Origin: Ensifer sp. IC3342
Lineage (GTDB): Bacteria; Pseudomonadota; Alphaproteobacteria; Rhizobiales; Rhizobiaceae
Direction of reading: 5' to 3'
Length of the DNA stretch: 64,000 bases
Assembly: GCF_020193655.1 (NCBI RefSeq)
Contig: NZ_JADYVE010000019.1
Location: 22,828 to 86,827 of the forward strand
Shown: positions 52,562 to 61,528 of the stretch, piece after piece
How the letters are laid out: every line of letters starts with the position of its first letter
Position numbering within the stretch: the first letter of the stretch is position 1
Made by a program: the position numbers and the translations under genes
Notes under the pieces: model-generated
What the model was told of the DNA's origin: nothing
The model's input: the letters and a program-made list of their open reading frames with translations, nothing else
Databases searched by the model: none

Positions 52562-53494
52562 ATGCTGAAGCGCACGGAGACCGACGCAGTGGCGGCCTTC
52601 ATAAGGGTGGCGGAGCGCATGAGCTTTCGTGCCGCCGCCGCCGACCTCGGCGTCTCGCCCTCTGCCGTCAGCCAGATGATCAAAGCGCTGGAAACCAGTC
52701 TCGGCACCGCGTTGCTATCCAGGACCACGCGCAGCGTCGGCCTTACCGAGGCTGGGGTGCTGTTTTTGGAGCAGGCGCGCCCGGCGCTCGAGAACCTCGA
52801 AGCCTGCTTCACAGCATTGAAGATCTACAGCGGCCGCCCCTCGGGAACGCTTCGGCTCAACGCATCCCGGGGCGTTATTGCGTTCCTTCTCGATCCGATT
52901 CGGGAATTCTGCGAAGCCTACCCCGACATCGAGGTTGAGCTCTTTGCCGAAGATGGGCTCTCGGACATCGTCGCCAACGGCTTCGATGCGGGTGTCCGTC
53001 TCGGGGAACGTCTGCAGCCCGACATGGTCGCCATGCGGCTGTCGCCGTCCTTCCCGTTCATTGTCGCCGGTTCGCCAGATTATTTCGCTGAGTTTCCGAA
53101 ACCCGAACGACCGGAAGATCTTACAAGCCACCGCTGCATCCGGTTCCGTCTCAGCACCTCCGGAAAGATCGTGAACTGGACCTTTCGGGACGGAGAGCGG
53201 ACCTACGAAGTCACAGTGAAAGGCCCGATGATCCTGAACGACACTCCGGTTACAGTGGCGGCCGCGCTCAAGGGTGTTGGTCTGATCTACGTGCCGGAGC
53301 CCGTCATTCACGAGCATCTCGCCTCGGGCCGTCTGGTCGGCGTTCTCGGCGATCACGCGACCGAGTCGCCCGGTCTCTTTCTCTATTATCCGAAGCGTAA
53401 TTCTCTGCTGCCGAAGCTCCGAGCCTTGATAGAGTTCGCCCGTGCCCGGGCGCAAGAGCCGCAGCGGGAAGGCTTTGTGTCGAGGGCGCCCTAG
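52562..53494 (+). CDS. LysR-family transcriptional regulator
   Basis: The 310-residue protein has the winged helix (MSFRAAAADLGVSPSAVSQM) and a CrgA/YafC-type effector domain (DIVANGFDAGVRLGERLQPD). GGAGGGG lies just before ATG 52562. It is divergent from the SMP-30/DedA operon, across 163 bases with T-rich flanks, so that operon is its likeliest target. It is close in type to the LysR at 53640. Confidence 0.88.
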   Translation: MLKRTETDAVAAFIRVAERMSFRAAAADLGVSPSAVSQMIKALETSLGTALLSRTTRSVGLTEAGVLFLEQARPALENLEACFTALKIYSGRPSGTLRLNASRGVIAFLLDPIREFCEAYPDIEVELFAEDGLSDIVANGFDAGVRLGERLQPDMVAMRLSPSFPFIVAGSPDYFAEFPKPERPEDLTSHRCIRFRLSTSGKIVNWTFRDGERTYEVTVKGPMILNDTPVTVAAALKGVGLIYVPEPVIHEHLASGRLVGVLGDHATESPGLFLYYPKRNSLLPKLRALIEFARARAQEPQREGFVSRAP

Positions 53495-53639
53495 GAGCGC
53501 ACCGGCTTATCGATCAACGGTCGTGGCACCGTACTGTTCCACTCACCTCCTGCAGAGTGCGCCTCAGGCAGACATGGCCCGGGTCGCTACCATTCCGCCG
53601 GTGCACAAGCTTTGTCTCTTCGTAGCAGTCTGCTTCTGC

Positions 53640-54548
53640 TCATCGAATCGACCGCAGCACCTGTTTGGCTACATCGATAAAGGCGCGCAGCTTCGGCTGA
53701 GCCTGTGCGCGCTGTGGGAAGTAAAGAAGGAGGCCGGGCGTCGTCGGCAGGAATGCTTCGAGAACGCGAACGAGTTGCCCTTCGCGCAATTCGGCCTCAA
53801 CTGCGATGTCGGCGACATAGGCAAGGCCGAGACCGGCGCGCGCCCAGGACACGAGCAGCGCACCATCGTTTACGATCAAGCTGCCGGGCGGATCGACGGA
53901 GAAGGCGCGGCCGTCCCGCTCGAACTCCCACCGGTAGAGCGCGCCCGAACGCGGAAAGCGGTAGCGGATCGCCTCGTGAGTCGTCAGCTCCTGCGGTGTC
54001 TCCGGCCTCCCACGCGCGGCGAGATAAGTCGGGCTCGCCACCACCGACCAGGCGATGTCGCGCGTAAGACGCACCGCGACCATGTCGCGTTCGATATATT
54101 CGCCGATGCGGATGCCGGCGTCGAAGCCGCGCCCGGGCAAGTCGACCGTCGCATCCTCGACCGCGATCTCAATCGCGATTCTCGGATGAGCGTGTCTCAG
54201 CGCGGGGATGACCGGTTCGATGACAAGCGGCACCGCCATCCGCGGCACGGTAAGGCGCAGCAATCCCGAGGGCTCGTCCGTTGCCGCGGCCTCCTCGACA
54301 GCAGCGATGATCTCGGCCGCAGCGGGATTGACGCGCGCCAGCAGGGCCGCACCCGCCTCGGTCAGCCCGACCCGCCGTGTCGTGCGGATGAACAAGGGCG
54401 TGCCGAGCCTCTCTTCGAGAGCCTTTACCGCCTGGCTGACGGCAGCCGACGAGACATCCAGCCGCGCTGCCGCCGCGGTGAAGCCGCCCGCCTCCGCCAC
54501 CGCGAGGAAGGCCGAAAGGCCAGAGAATGGATCCGGTCGCAGGTTCAT
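53640..54548 (-). CDS. LysR-family regulator, divergent from an SDR
   Basis: The 302-residue protein has the helix-turn-helix GGFTAAAARLDVSSAAVSQA and an effector domain with VDLPGRGFDAGIRIGEYIER, the pattern of LysR proteins that control neighbouring short-chain dehydrogenases. It starts 105 bases from the SDR gene on the opposite strand. It probably represses or activates that gene in response to an aldehyde or similar ligand (inference). Confidence 0.9.
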   Translation of the reverse strand: MNLRPDPFSGLSAFLAVAEAGGFTAAAARLDVSSAAVSQAVKALEERLGTPLFIRTTRRVGLTEAGAALLARVNPAAAEIIAAVEEAAATDEPSGLLRLTVPRMAVPLVIEPVIPALRHAHPRIAIEIAVEDATVDLPGRGFDAGIRIGEYIERDMVAVRLTRDIAWSVVASPTYLAARGRPETPQELTTHEAIRYRFPRSGALYRWEFERDGRAFSVDPPGSLIVNDGALLVSWARAGLGLAYVADIAVEAELREGQLVRVLEAFLPTTPGLLLYFPQRAQAQPKLRAFIDVAKQVLRSIR

Positions 54549-54653
54549 GTGCCGATTATAAACTCAGACTTAAAAATCCTGAAAGCAGACACGGATTTTT
54601 CCGGCGATTACTCTCGGCTAGCCTTTGCTTATCCATGGCAGAGGAGACGAGTA

Positions 54654-55526
54654 ATGACCGACGAGATCACATCCGACATGATGATGCTTCCGCGCCGGCA
54701 CCTTATCGCCGGCATGCTTGCCACTGGCGCAGCGGCCGGCGTCGGCTTCACAGCGGCACCCGCGATGGCGCAAAACCCTCGTATTCTCGAGGGCAAGGTT
54801 GCAATCGTGACAGGCGGCACGTCCGGAATTGGCGCGGTGACTGCCGGCGCCCTTGCTCGGGCCGGTGCCAAGGTGGCGTTCAATGGTCGGCGGGAAGCGC
54901 TCGGACGGGAAGTCGAGAGCCGCCTGCGCACCGCGGGCGGGGACGTTGCCTACATCAAATCGGACGTGCGTGATGCGCTTCAAGTCGAGCGTTTCGTGGC
55001 CGAGACCATCGAGCGTTATGGCCGCCTCGACATCGCCTTCAACAATGCCGGCATCGACCTGCCGCCGGCACCTATCGCCGACACGGACATTGCCGGTTTC
55101 GACGACCAGATCGCCATCAATTTGCGCGGCGTGTTCGTCGCGATGAAATACGAACTGCCGCATCTCGTGCAATCACGAGGCGCCATGATCAATACGGCCT
55201 CGATCGGTGGCCGGCACGCCTTCCCGAATATCGTCGCCTACGGAGCTTCCAAGGCCGCTGTCATCCACATGACCCGCGCCGCCGCTCAGGAGTATGGCCG
55301 GCACGTGCGCATCAACGCCATCGCGCCCGGACCGATCGAGACGCCAATGCTGGAGCGGGTGCGGCGCGACTGGAAAGTGACGACGGAACAGCTCGTTGCC
55401 CCCTACCCCATGCGCCGCGTCGGTACGCCGGAGGAAGTGGCTTCCCTGGTGGTCTTTCTCGCCAGCGACGCAAGTTCGTATATCAGCGGCCACGTCATCG
55501 GGATCGACGGTGGTGACCTTGCCTAA
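54654..55526 (+). CDS. short-chain dehydrogenase with twin-arginine-like N-terminus
   Basis: The 290-residue protein has all classical SDR motifs: VAIVTGGTSGIGAVTAGALA (cofactor loop), FNNAGID, the serine in INTASIGG and YGASKAAVIH (Tyr/Lys pair), with APGPIETP near the end. About 38 extra residues precede the Rossmann fold and read MLPRRHLIAGMLATGAAAGV, ending AAPAMAQ, which looks like a Tat signal with an AxA cleavage site. Cytoplasmic SDRs do not need this. GAGGAGACGAG precedes the ATG at 54654. Divergent from its probable LysR regulator. Confidence 0.88.
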   Translation: MTDEITSDMMMLPRRHLIAGMLATGAAAGVGFTAAPAMAQNPRILEGKVAIVTGGTSGIGAVTAGALARAGAKVAFNGRREALGREVESRLRTAGGDVAYIKSDVRDALQVERFVAETIERYGRLDIAFNNAGIDLPPAPIADTDIAGFDDQIAINLRGVFVAMKYELPHLVQSRGAMINTASIGGRHAFPNIVAYGASKAAVIHMTRAAAQEYGRHVRINAIAPGPIETPMLERVRRDWKVTTEQLVAPYPMRRVGTPEEVASLVVFLASDASSYISGHVIGIDGGDLA

Positions 55527-55891
55527 ACTCGGGGCTGGGGGCTATGGGACGGCTCGATCTCCGCCCTGCTTTGCGCTCGTCCATCGGATCAACGCCGATA
55601 AGATCTCCTGCCGCCGGTCTACCCTTCAGCATCGAAGCGGAGTCGGCGGGTGGCTATAAGCTTACAGCCCGCGCCTTTCGGCGCGAACGGTGTCGGCCGG
55701 AACGGCGTTCCGGCTCGCGATCCCCGGTCGCGGTTATCGCGCAAACCCGACCTGGCACTGTCTTTGCCAGACTGCGGATCCCTCGCCTTGGAAGGAATCG
55801 AACTGCTGACACCAGCGGCGAATATCGACATCGGCACGGGGAAGATCTTAAACACAAACATATGGTACATGTGTCAAACGTGGAGTGAGCT
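55527..55891. other. non-coding gap after the SDR gene
   Basis: No supported gene. A 15-base palindrome (CGGAACGgCGTTCCG, near 55700) is the only notable structure. Confidence 0.35.
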
Positions 55892-56365
55892 TTGACATTC
55901 AAAATTCGCCCCCTGGCAAGGCAAGACGCCACTATCTCCGCCCTGGCAACTTTGATGCAGGAAATGCAAGCGCATTACCGCGTCCCCTGTCCGCCTCTGG
56001 ACGAGATCATCGCGGGCCTGAAGAGCATGCCGGCGAGTGCCGAAATCCTGGTCTGCGAAGACGCAGGCTCCGTCCTGGGATTTGTAGCCTTTTCCGGGAT
56101 CTACCCCGGGCCGGGTCTGAAACCCGGTATATTTTTGAAGGAACTTTACGTCACTCAATCGCAGCGCGGCCAAGGGCTTGGTCGGGCTCTGATGCAGGCC
56201 CTCGCCGCATTGGCAAAGCAACGTGGACTCACACGCATCGACTGGACCGCCGACCCGGAGAACGCAAGGATTCTCGCCTTCTATGACGGGGTTGGCGGTA
56301 TACGCAAACCAGACAAACTCTTCTTCAGGCTCGACGGAGAGGCCCTGGAAAAACTGGCGACCTGA
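55892..56365 (+). CDS. GNAT-family N-acetyltransferase
   Basis: The 157-residue protein has the acetyl-CoA-binding motif QSQRGQGLGRALMQALAALA, preceded by the FLKELYVT strand and followed by DWTADPENARILAFYDGVGG. It starts with TTG, with GGAG 7 bases upstream. Alone on its strand between SDR and LysR genes. The substrate cannot be told. Confidence 0.87.
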   Translation: MTFKIRPLARQDATISALATLMQEMQAHYRVPCPPLDEIIAGLKSMPASAEILVCEDAGSVLGFVAFSGIYPGPGLKPGIFLKELYVTQSQRGQGLGRALMQALAALAKQRGLTRIDWTADPENARILAFYDGVGGIRKPDKLFFRLDGEALEKLAT

Positions 56366-56396
56366 ACAATGCAGGCGCTGCCAAGGTGAGCTTCCA

Positions 56397-57299
56397 TCAA
56401 TCGCGCATGCCCTCGGCTTCCGCCATCAACCATTTCTCGAAGGTCTGCATGGAGGCGCTCGGCGCGATGTCTTGCGGTTTCGCAAACCAGTAACGGTAAT
56501 CGCTGCGATATCCGAAGCCGCCCGGATTGACGAGCCTCCCGGCGGCCAGGTCGTCGACAATGAGACCGCGAGGGATCAATGCCATTCCCTGTCCTGCAAG
56601 CGCGGCGCGGATCACCATTGTATAGTATCCGAAACGGGTCGTATGTCGCACGGCAAGTTCGCCCCTGCCGTGGCTATCGGCGAAATAACGCCAATGCAGC
56701 GGCGTCTGCGGATGCTCCAGCATGACCCCCTTGGCCAAATCTTCGATCGTCTCCGGGAGGCCGCTTTTCTCCCAGTAGGACGGTGCGCTAACCATCAGGA
56801 CCTCGCGCCCGAAGAGGTACTGCGTTTCCTCTCCGTGGAGCGGTTCGGCGAGAAAACGGAATATGGCGTCGGGCATCTCGGACTGGGTCGGAGACACGAA
56901 GGTCGTAAACTGGACGTCTATCTCCGGGTGCCGTTCGGTAAATTGCAGAAAGCGTGGCAGCAGCCATCGATCGCCAAAGATCGGAGGAACCTGCAAGCGC
57001 AAGACACGCGGCCCGGGCCGCAGCCGCGCGACGCGAAGGGCCGCATCCTCCATGGCTTTCAGGGCCGTGCGCGCCTGTTCGATGTAGATCGTGCCGACCT
57101 CTGTCGGAATCATGCCCCGTGGCGTCCTGATGAAGGCTGGGCTGCCGATCAGTTCCTCCAGCGCCAGCAACTGCTTGCTTACAGCGCTCTGCGACAGCGA
57201 CGTGCTTTCAGCGGCGGCATTGGTCGATCCCCGCTCGGCCACGGCTAGCAGAATCTGTAGAGCGGTCGTCGAGGGCAACCGCTGCCGTCCCGATACCAT
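56397..57299 (-). CDS. LysR-family (GcvA-like) regulator of the argH operon
   Basis: The 300-residue protein has a helix-turn-helix (GSTNAAAESTSLSQSAVSKQ) and a GcvA-type effector domain (VLRLQVPPIFGDRWLLPRFL, GYYTMVIRAALAGQGMALIP). It is divergent from argH across 191 bases, so it is the likely regulator of the long transport/catabolic operon. The inverted repeat at 57431-57447 is a candidate site. Confidence 0.9.
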   Translation of the reverse strand: MVSGRQRLPSTTALQILLAVAERGSTNAAAESTSLSQSAVSKQLLALEELIGSPAFIRTPRGMIPTEVGTIYIEQARTALKAMEDAALRVARLRPGPRVLRLQVPPIFGDRWLLPRFLQFTERHPEIDVQFTTFVSPTQSEMPDAIFRFLAEPLHGEETQYLFGREVLMVSAPSYWEKSGLPETIEDLAKGVMLEHPQTPLHWRYFADSHGRGELAVRHTTRFGYYTMVIRAALAGQGMALIPRGLIVDDLAAGRLVNPGGFGYRSDYRYWFAKPQDIAPSASMQTFEKWLMAEAEGMRD

Positions 57300-57430
57300 G
57301 CAAACCCCCTAGTTGTTGGTCGAGCCCGGTCAAATGCCGCCGCGCGAGCCCGCCATTTTCATCGGATCCTAAATAAGTGGCCGGGGCGGAGCTAGTCGTT
57401 TTTGTCATAGGGCAGTGAAATAACTTCGCT

Positions 57431-57447
57431 TGCCGCGAAAAGCGGCA
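57431..57447. promoter_or_regulatory. inverted repeat TGCCGC-gaaaa-GCGGCA upstream of argH
   Basis: A perfect 6-bp inverted repeat 44 bases before the argH start, in the divergent LysR/argH region. It may be an operator or a leader hairpin. Confidence 0.4.
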
Positions 57448-57490
57448 CATGGGAGCCTCGCCGAAAGATTAAACAAGCAGGGGAACAAGA

Positions 57491-58957
57491 ATGGCTGAAC
57501 CGACGCAGCTCTGGGGTGGGCGATTCAAGTCCGCGCCGTCTGAAGCTCTCGCCAACCTGTCACGCTCACCAGGATCCTATTTCCGTTTGTATCGTGAGGA
57601 TATTGCGGGGTCGCGCGCCCATGCTGCCGAGTTGAAACGCGCGGGTGTGCTCGACGAAAACGAATTCACAACGGTCCGATCCGCCCTTGACAGCATCGAA
57701 ATCGATGTCCGCAGCGGTCGTGAGACACCCATTCCGGCGGACGAAGATGTCCATACCTTCCTCGAGCGTCTGCTGATGGCGCGGCTCGGTGTTCTCGGCG
57801 GTAAGCTTCGCGCCGGGCGTTCGCGCAATGACCAGACAGCGAACAACACCCGCCTCTATCTCAGGCGCATGGCACGCGAGCTCTCAATGGGCATCATTGC
57901 CATCGAAGAAGCGCTTGTAAGCCAGGCAACCCGACATACCGAAACCGTGATGCCCGGCTTCACCCATATGCAGCCCGCCCAGCCCATCGTCCTTGGACAT
58001 CACCTGATGGCGCATGCTCAATCGCTGCTGCGCGACCTGCAGCGCTTCTCTGACTGGGACCGCCGCTTCGACCGTTCGCCGCTCGGCGCCGCCGCCCTGG
58101 CCGGCTCGGGCATTGCACGCCGCCCCGACCAGTCCGCCATCGAACTTGGCTATTCCGCCGCCTGCGAGAACTCGATCGATGCCGTGGCGGCACGTGACCA
58201 CGTCGCAGAATTCCTGTTCATCTGCTCGCTGGTGGCGGTCAATCTTTCTCGGCTTGCAGAAGAAATCTGCATCTGGAGCTCCAAACAGTTCAGCTGGGTG
58301 CGGCTGCACGATTCCTATTCCACCGGCTCCTCGATCATGCCGCAGAAGAAAAACCCCGATATCGCGGAATTGACGCGCGGCATGTCCGGCACTCTGATCG
58401 GCAACATCGCCGGCTTCCTTGCGACGATGAAGGCGATGCCGCTTGCTTACAATCGCGACCTCGCCGAAGACAAGCGCTGCCTGTTCGAGACGATCGATAT
58501 TCTCGAACTGGTGCTGCCCGCCTTTGCCGGTATGATTGCGACCCTTGAATTCGACGCCGAGAAGCTGCGTGATGAGGCCCCGAAGGGCTTTACGCTCGCG
58601 ACCGAGATCGCCGACTGGCTTGTTGCCCAGAACATACCCTTTGCCGAGGCGCACGAGATCACCGGCGCCGTCGTTCGCCATTGCGAGGAGCGCGGTCATG
58701 ACCTGTCTGGACTGAAGGCGGAGGACCTGCCGAAGATCGATCCTCGCCTGAGCGCGGACATGCTCGAGGCGCTGACGCTCGACAAGGCGCTTGCGAGCCG
58801 AACCGGCTACGGGGCGACGGCGCCGGCACAGGTCCGTGAGCAGATCGCGCGTTTCGAGACGGCGCTTTGTGTGTGTCGCGCTTTTACCGGCACGCCGCTC
58901 TACGACGCAGCTTCCGCCATGGCGAAGAACGATACGCGGGAGTTGAAAAGCCGATGA
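57491..58957 (+). CDS. argH: argininosuccinate lyase-family protein (second, operon-linked argH)
   Basis: The 488-residue protein has the fumarase/ASL superfamily signature GSSIMPQKKNPD near residue 280 (the loop serine that acts as base), LGGKLRAGRSRNDQTANNTR and PGFTHMQPAQPIVLGHH with the conserved histidine. The length is slightly above that of biosynthetic ArgH. Its place at the head of an ABC-transport and catabolic operon, coupled to the permease by an ATGA overlap, suggests cleavage of an imported argininosuccinate-like or other N-succinyl compound, with arginine synthesis less likely. The family could also fit an EDDS- or aspartase-type lyase. No ArgG neighbour. Confidence 0.88.
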   Translation: MAEPTQLWGGRFKSAPSEALANLSRSPGSYFRLYREDIAGSRAHAAELKRAGVLDENEFTTVRSALDSIEIDVRSGRETPIPADEDVHTFLERLLMARLGVLGGKLRAGRSRNDQTANNTRLYLRRMARELSMGIIAIEEALVSQATRHTETVMPGFTHMQPAQPIVLGHHLMAHAQSLLRDLQRFSDWDRRFDRSPLGAAALAGSGIARRPDQSAIELGYSAACENSIDAVAARDHVAEFLFICSLVAVNLSRLAEEICIWSSKQFSWVRLHDSYSTGSSIMPQKKNPDIAELTRGMSGTLIGNIAGFLATMKAMPLAYNRDLAEDKRCLFETIDILELVLPAFAGMIATLEFDAEKLRDEAPKGFTLATEIADWLVAQNIPFAEAHEITGAVVRHCEERGHDLSGLKAEDLPKIDPRLSADMLEALTLDKALASRTGYGATAPAQVREQIARFETALCVCRAFTGTPLYDAASAMAKNDTRELKSR

Positions 58958-59835
58958 CGACCGCGAGCCTCACTTCCTCCATGTCCTCCACGGCGGAGAC
59001 CAAATACGAGATCGCCCATCTCAGACTGGTGCCCAAGCGCCATGTCGGCCGGATGGTCGCCGCCGCCGCCGTCCTTGTCCTGCTTGCCGCCCTCGTCCGG
59101 GCGTTCAGTGTCGGGCAGATCGAGTGGAGCTACGTGCGCGATTTTCTCTTCGCGCCAGCCATTCTCGATGGTCTTGCTAATACACTTCTCATGACCGTGG
59201 CCGCCATGTGTCTCGGCATCGTTCTCGGCGTCATCGTCGCGATCATGCGTATTTCGGGCAATCCGGTGCTGTCGTCGATCGCCATCGGCTATGTCTGGAT
59301 ATTCCGCGGCGCCCCGGCGCTTTTACAATTGATGCTGTGGTTCAACCTGGCGCTCATCTTTCCGACCTTGGGCATCCCCGGATTGTTCGAGATGAGAACG
59401 GTCGATGTGATGACGCCCTTCGTCGCGGCCGTGCTTGGTCTCGGCATCTCCCAAGGCGCCTATACGTCGGAAGTCGTGCGAAGCGGGCTTCTTTCCGTCG
59501 ACAGCGGCCAATACGAGGCGGCGCGCACCATCGGCATGACGCAGATGTTGATGCTGCGCCGGATCGTCCTGCCGCAGGCCATGCGCGTGATGGTGCCGCC
59601 AATCGGCAATGAGGTCATCGGCATGGTGAAGCTGACGTCGCTTGCAAGTGTGATCCAGTATTCCGAAATCCTGCACAACGCGCAGATCATCTATTTCGCC
59701 AACACCCGCGTTCTCGAACTGCTGTTGGTCGCGAGCTTCTGGTACCTCGCCGTCGTCTCGGTCCTGTCGATCGGCCAGCACTATATCGAGCGCTATTTCG
59801 GTCGCGGTTCGAAATCGATCCGCTCATCCATATGA
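58954..59835 (+). CDS. polar amino-acid ABC transporter permease
   Basis: The 293-residue protein has a cytoplasmic N-terminal tail and about five membrane helices with the HisM/GlnP pattern: ILDGLANTLLMTVAAMCLGI, FRGAPALLQLMLWF, and the EAA loop YEAARTIGMTQMLMLRRIVL. ATG overlaps the argH stop (ATGA) and its own stop overlaps the ATPase start. A single permease gene implies a homodimeric channel. Confidence 0.93.
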   Translation: MTTASLTSSMSSTAETKYEIAHLRLVPKRHVGRMVAAAAVLVLLAALVRAFSVGQIEWSYVRDFLFAPAILDGLANTLLMTVAAMCLGIVLGVIVAIMRISGNPVLSSIAIGYVWIFRGAPALLQLMLWFNLALIFPTLGIPGLFEMRTVDVMTPFVAAVLGLGISQGAYTSEVVRSGLLSVDSGQYEAARTIGMTQMLMLRRIVLPQAMRVMVPPIGNEVIGMVKLTSLASVIQYSEILHNAQIIYFANTRVLELLLVASFWYLAVVSVLSIGQHYIERYFGRGSKSIRSSI

Positions 59836-60614
59836 GGTCGGTCATGAACCAGGATATCCTCGTCAAGGCCATCGACGTCACTAAGAACTACGGCCATTTC
59901 CGCGCTCTCGACAAGGTCGGCCTGGAGGTCGCCCGTGGAGAGGTCAGCTGCATCATCGGCCCCTCGGGCTCCGGGAAGAGCACCCTTCTGCGTTGCATCA
60001 ACCTTCTGGAGCGGATGGATGGCGGCGCCATTTGGGTCAATGACGAGTTGATCGGCTACCGCCGCGACGGCAACAATCTCCACGAGATCAGCGACGCGGA
60101 GATTTCGCGCCAGCGCCGAAGGATCGGCATGGTTTTTCAGCGCTTCAATCTGTTCCCGCACAAGACGGCACTCGAAAACATCATCGAGGGTCCGGTGCAG
60201 GTACTTGGCGAAGCTGTGAATGAAGCGCGCGAGCGAGCAATGGCGCTCCTGGAGCGCGTGGGACTGGCGGACAAGGCCAACCACTACCCCTCGGAACTCT
60301 CGGGCGGCCAACAACAGCGGGTCGCAATCGCGCGGGCCATGGGTATGAGGCCCGATCTCATCCTCTTCGACGAACCGACGTCGGCGCTCGATCCGGAGCT
60401 CGTGTCGGAAGTGCTCGACGTCATGAGGAATCTCGCCGCCTCCGGCATGACGATGATCGTCGTCACCCACGAACTGGGCTTTGCCCGAAACGTGGCCAAC
60501 ACCGTCACCTTCATGGAGGCCGGCAAGGTGGTCGAAACAGGCTTGGCATCGGAGGTCCTCAGCGCCCCGAGAAGTGCCAGAACGGCGGAGTTCATCAAAG
60601 CCGTGCACAGCTGA
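59832..60614 (+). CDS. polar amino-acid ABC transporter ATPase
   Basis: The 260-residue protein has Walker A GPSGSGKST (near 43), FNLFPHKTALENII, signature LSGGQQQRVAIARAMG (near 156), Walker B LILFDEP and the switch VVTHELGFA. This is the HisP/GlnQ type. Start codons at 59832 and 59844 are both possible; the first overlaps the permease stop. Confidence 0.94.
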   Translation: MRSVMNQDILVKAIDVTKNYGHFRALDKVGLEVARGEVSCIIGPSGSGKSTLLRCINLLERMDGGAIWVNDELIGYRRDGNNLHEISDAEISRQRRRIGMVFQRFNLFPHKTALENIIEGPVQVLGEAVNEARERAMALLERVGLADKANHYPSELSGGQQQRVAIARAMGMRPDLILFDEPTSALDPELVSEVLDVMRNLAASGMTMIVVTHELGFARNVANTVTFMEAGKVVETGLASEVLSAPRSARTAEFIKAVHS

Positions 60615-60668
60615 GAACAACGAGCCGGCGGACCGTCGGCTCAAACCGGACCAGACATGGGGAACAAC

Positions 60669-61499
60669 ATGAACAAGCATCTCGCAGTGCTCGCAATCGC
60701 ATGCCTTGCCGCAACTTCTGCCGGCGCTGAAGGTCTGCCCGAACGGGTCAAGTCGGCCGGCAAGGTCGTCGTCGCTAACCAGCCGAACTATCCGCCAATG
60801 GAATACCGCGATCCGGCCACCAATGAACTCAAGGGGGTCGACATCGATCTCGCTGTGGCGCTCGCCAAGCAGCTCGGCACCACCGTCGAATGGTCCGACA
60901 TCGGCTTCGAGCAGATGATCTCGTCGCTGACGACCGGCCGTGTCGACCTCATCCACAGCGGCATGAGCGATCTTCCGAAGCGCCGCGACACGCTTGATTT
61001 CCTCGACTACATGAAATCCGGCGCGCAGTTCTATACGTCCTTTGCTCGCAGGGACGAGTTCAAGACACTTACCGATTTCTGTGGCAAGACCGTCGGCATG
61101 AGCCGCCGCACCTCCTTCCCGGACGAGACGGCGAAGTGGAGCGCCGCCAACTGCGAGGCCAAAGGCCTGCCCGCCATCACGGTCGTCGGAACAGAAGGTT
61201 CCGCCGACGCGCGCGCCCAACTCAAGCAGGGTCGCCTCGATGCGGCCGTACAGGGGTCCGAGACGTTGCCCTATCTGATGAACCTCGAGAAGGACACCTA
61301 TGCCGTCGTCGGCGAGCCCTTCACGGCCGTTTACCAGGGCATCGGCTTTGCCAAGAAAGATGCCGAACTGCGCGACGCCTATGCAGCAGCGTTGAAGGCG
61401 CTGATGGCCTCCGGAGAATACAAGGCGATTTTCGCCAAGCATGGCCTGCAAGGCACCATGCTTGACGGCATCTACGTCAATGGTGCGGCGGTGAAGTAA
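60669..61499 (+). CDS. family 3 solute-binding protein of the ABC transporter
   Basis: The 276-residue protein has a signal peptide (HLAVLAIACLAATSAGA) and a type II binding fold: VVVANQPNYPPMEYRD, LKGVDIDLAVALAKQLGTTV, GRVDLIHSGMSDLPKRRDTL. The mature region has few ligand clues; the aspartate/arginine-containing pocket motifs resemble those of polar amino-acid receptors. GGGGAA precedes ATG 60669. It delivers its ligand to the permease encoded upstream. Confidence 0.92.
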   Translation: MNKHLAVLAIACLAATSAGAEGLPERVKSAGKVVVANQPNYPPMEYRDPATNELKGVDIDLAVALAKQLGTTVEWSDIGFEQMISSLTTGRVDLIHSGMSDLPKRRDTLDFLDYMKSGAQFYTSFARRDEFKTLTDFCGKTVGMSRRTSFPDETAKWSAANCEAKGLPAITVVGTEGSADARAQLKQGRLDAAVQGSETLPYLMNLEKDTYAVVGEPFTAVYQGIGFAKKDAELRDAYAAALKALMASGEYKAIFAKHGLQGTMLDGIYVNGAAVK

Positions 61500-61528
61500 G
61501 CCCGCACTCGGGTGGCTCCGGCACGGAA

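Noticed and set aside
53442..54653. Open frame extending the SDR upstream to 53442
   Set aside because: It is the antisense of the LysR gene at 53640-54548. A ribosome site and normal start exist at 54654.
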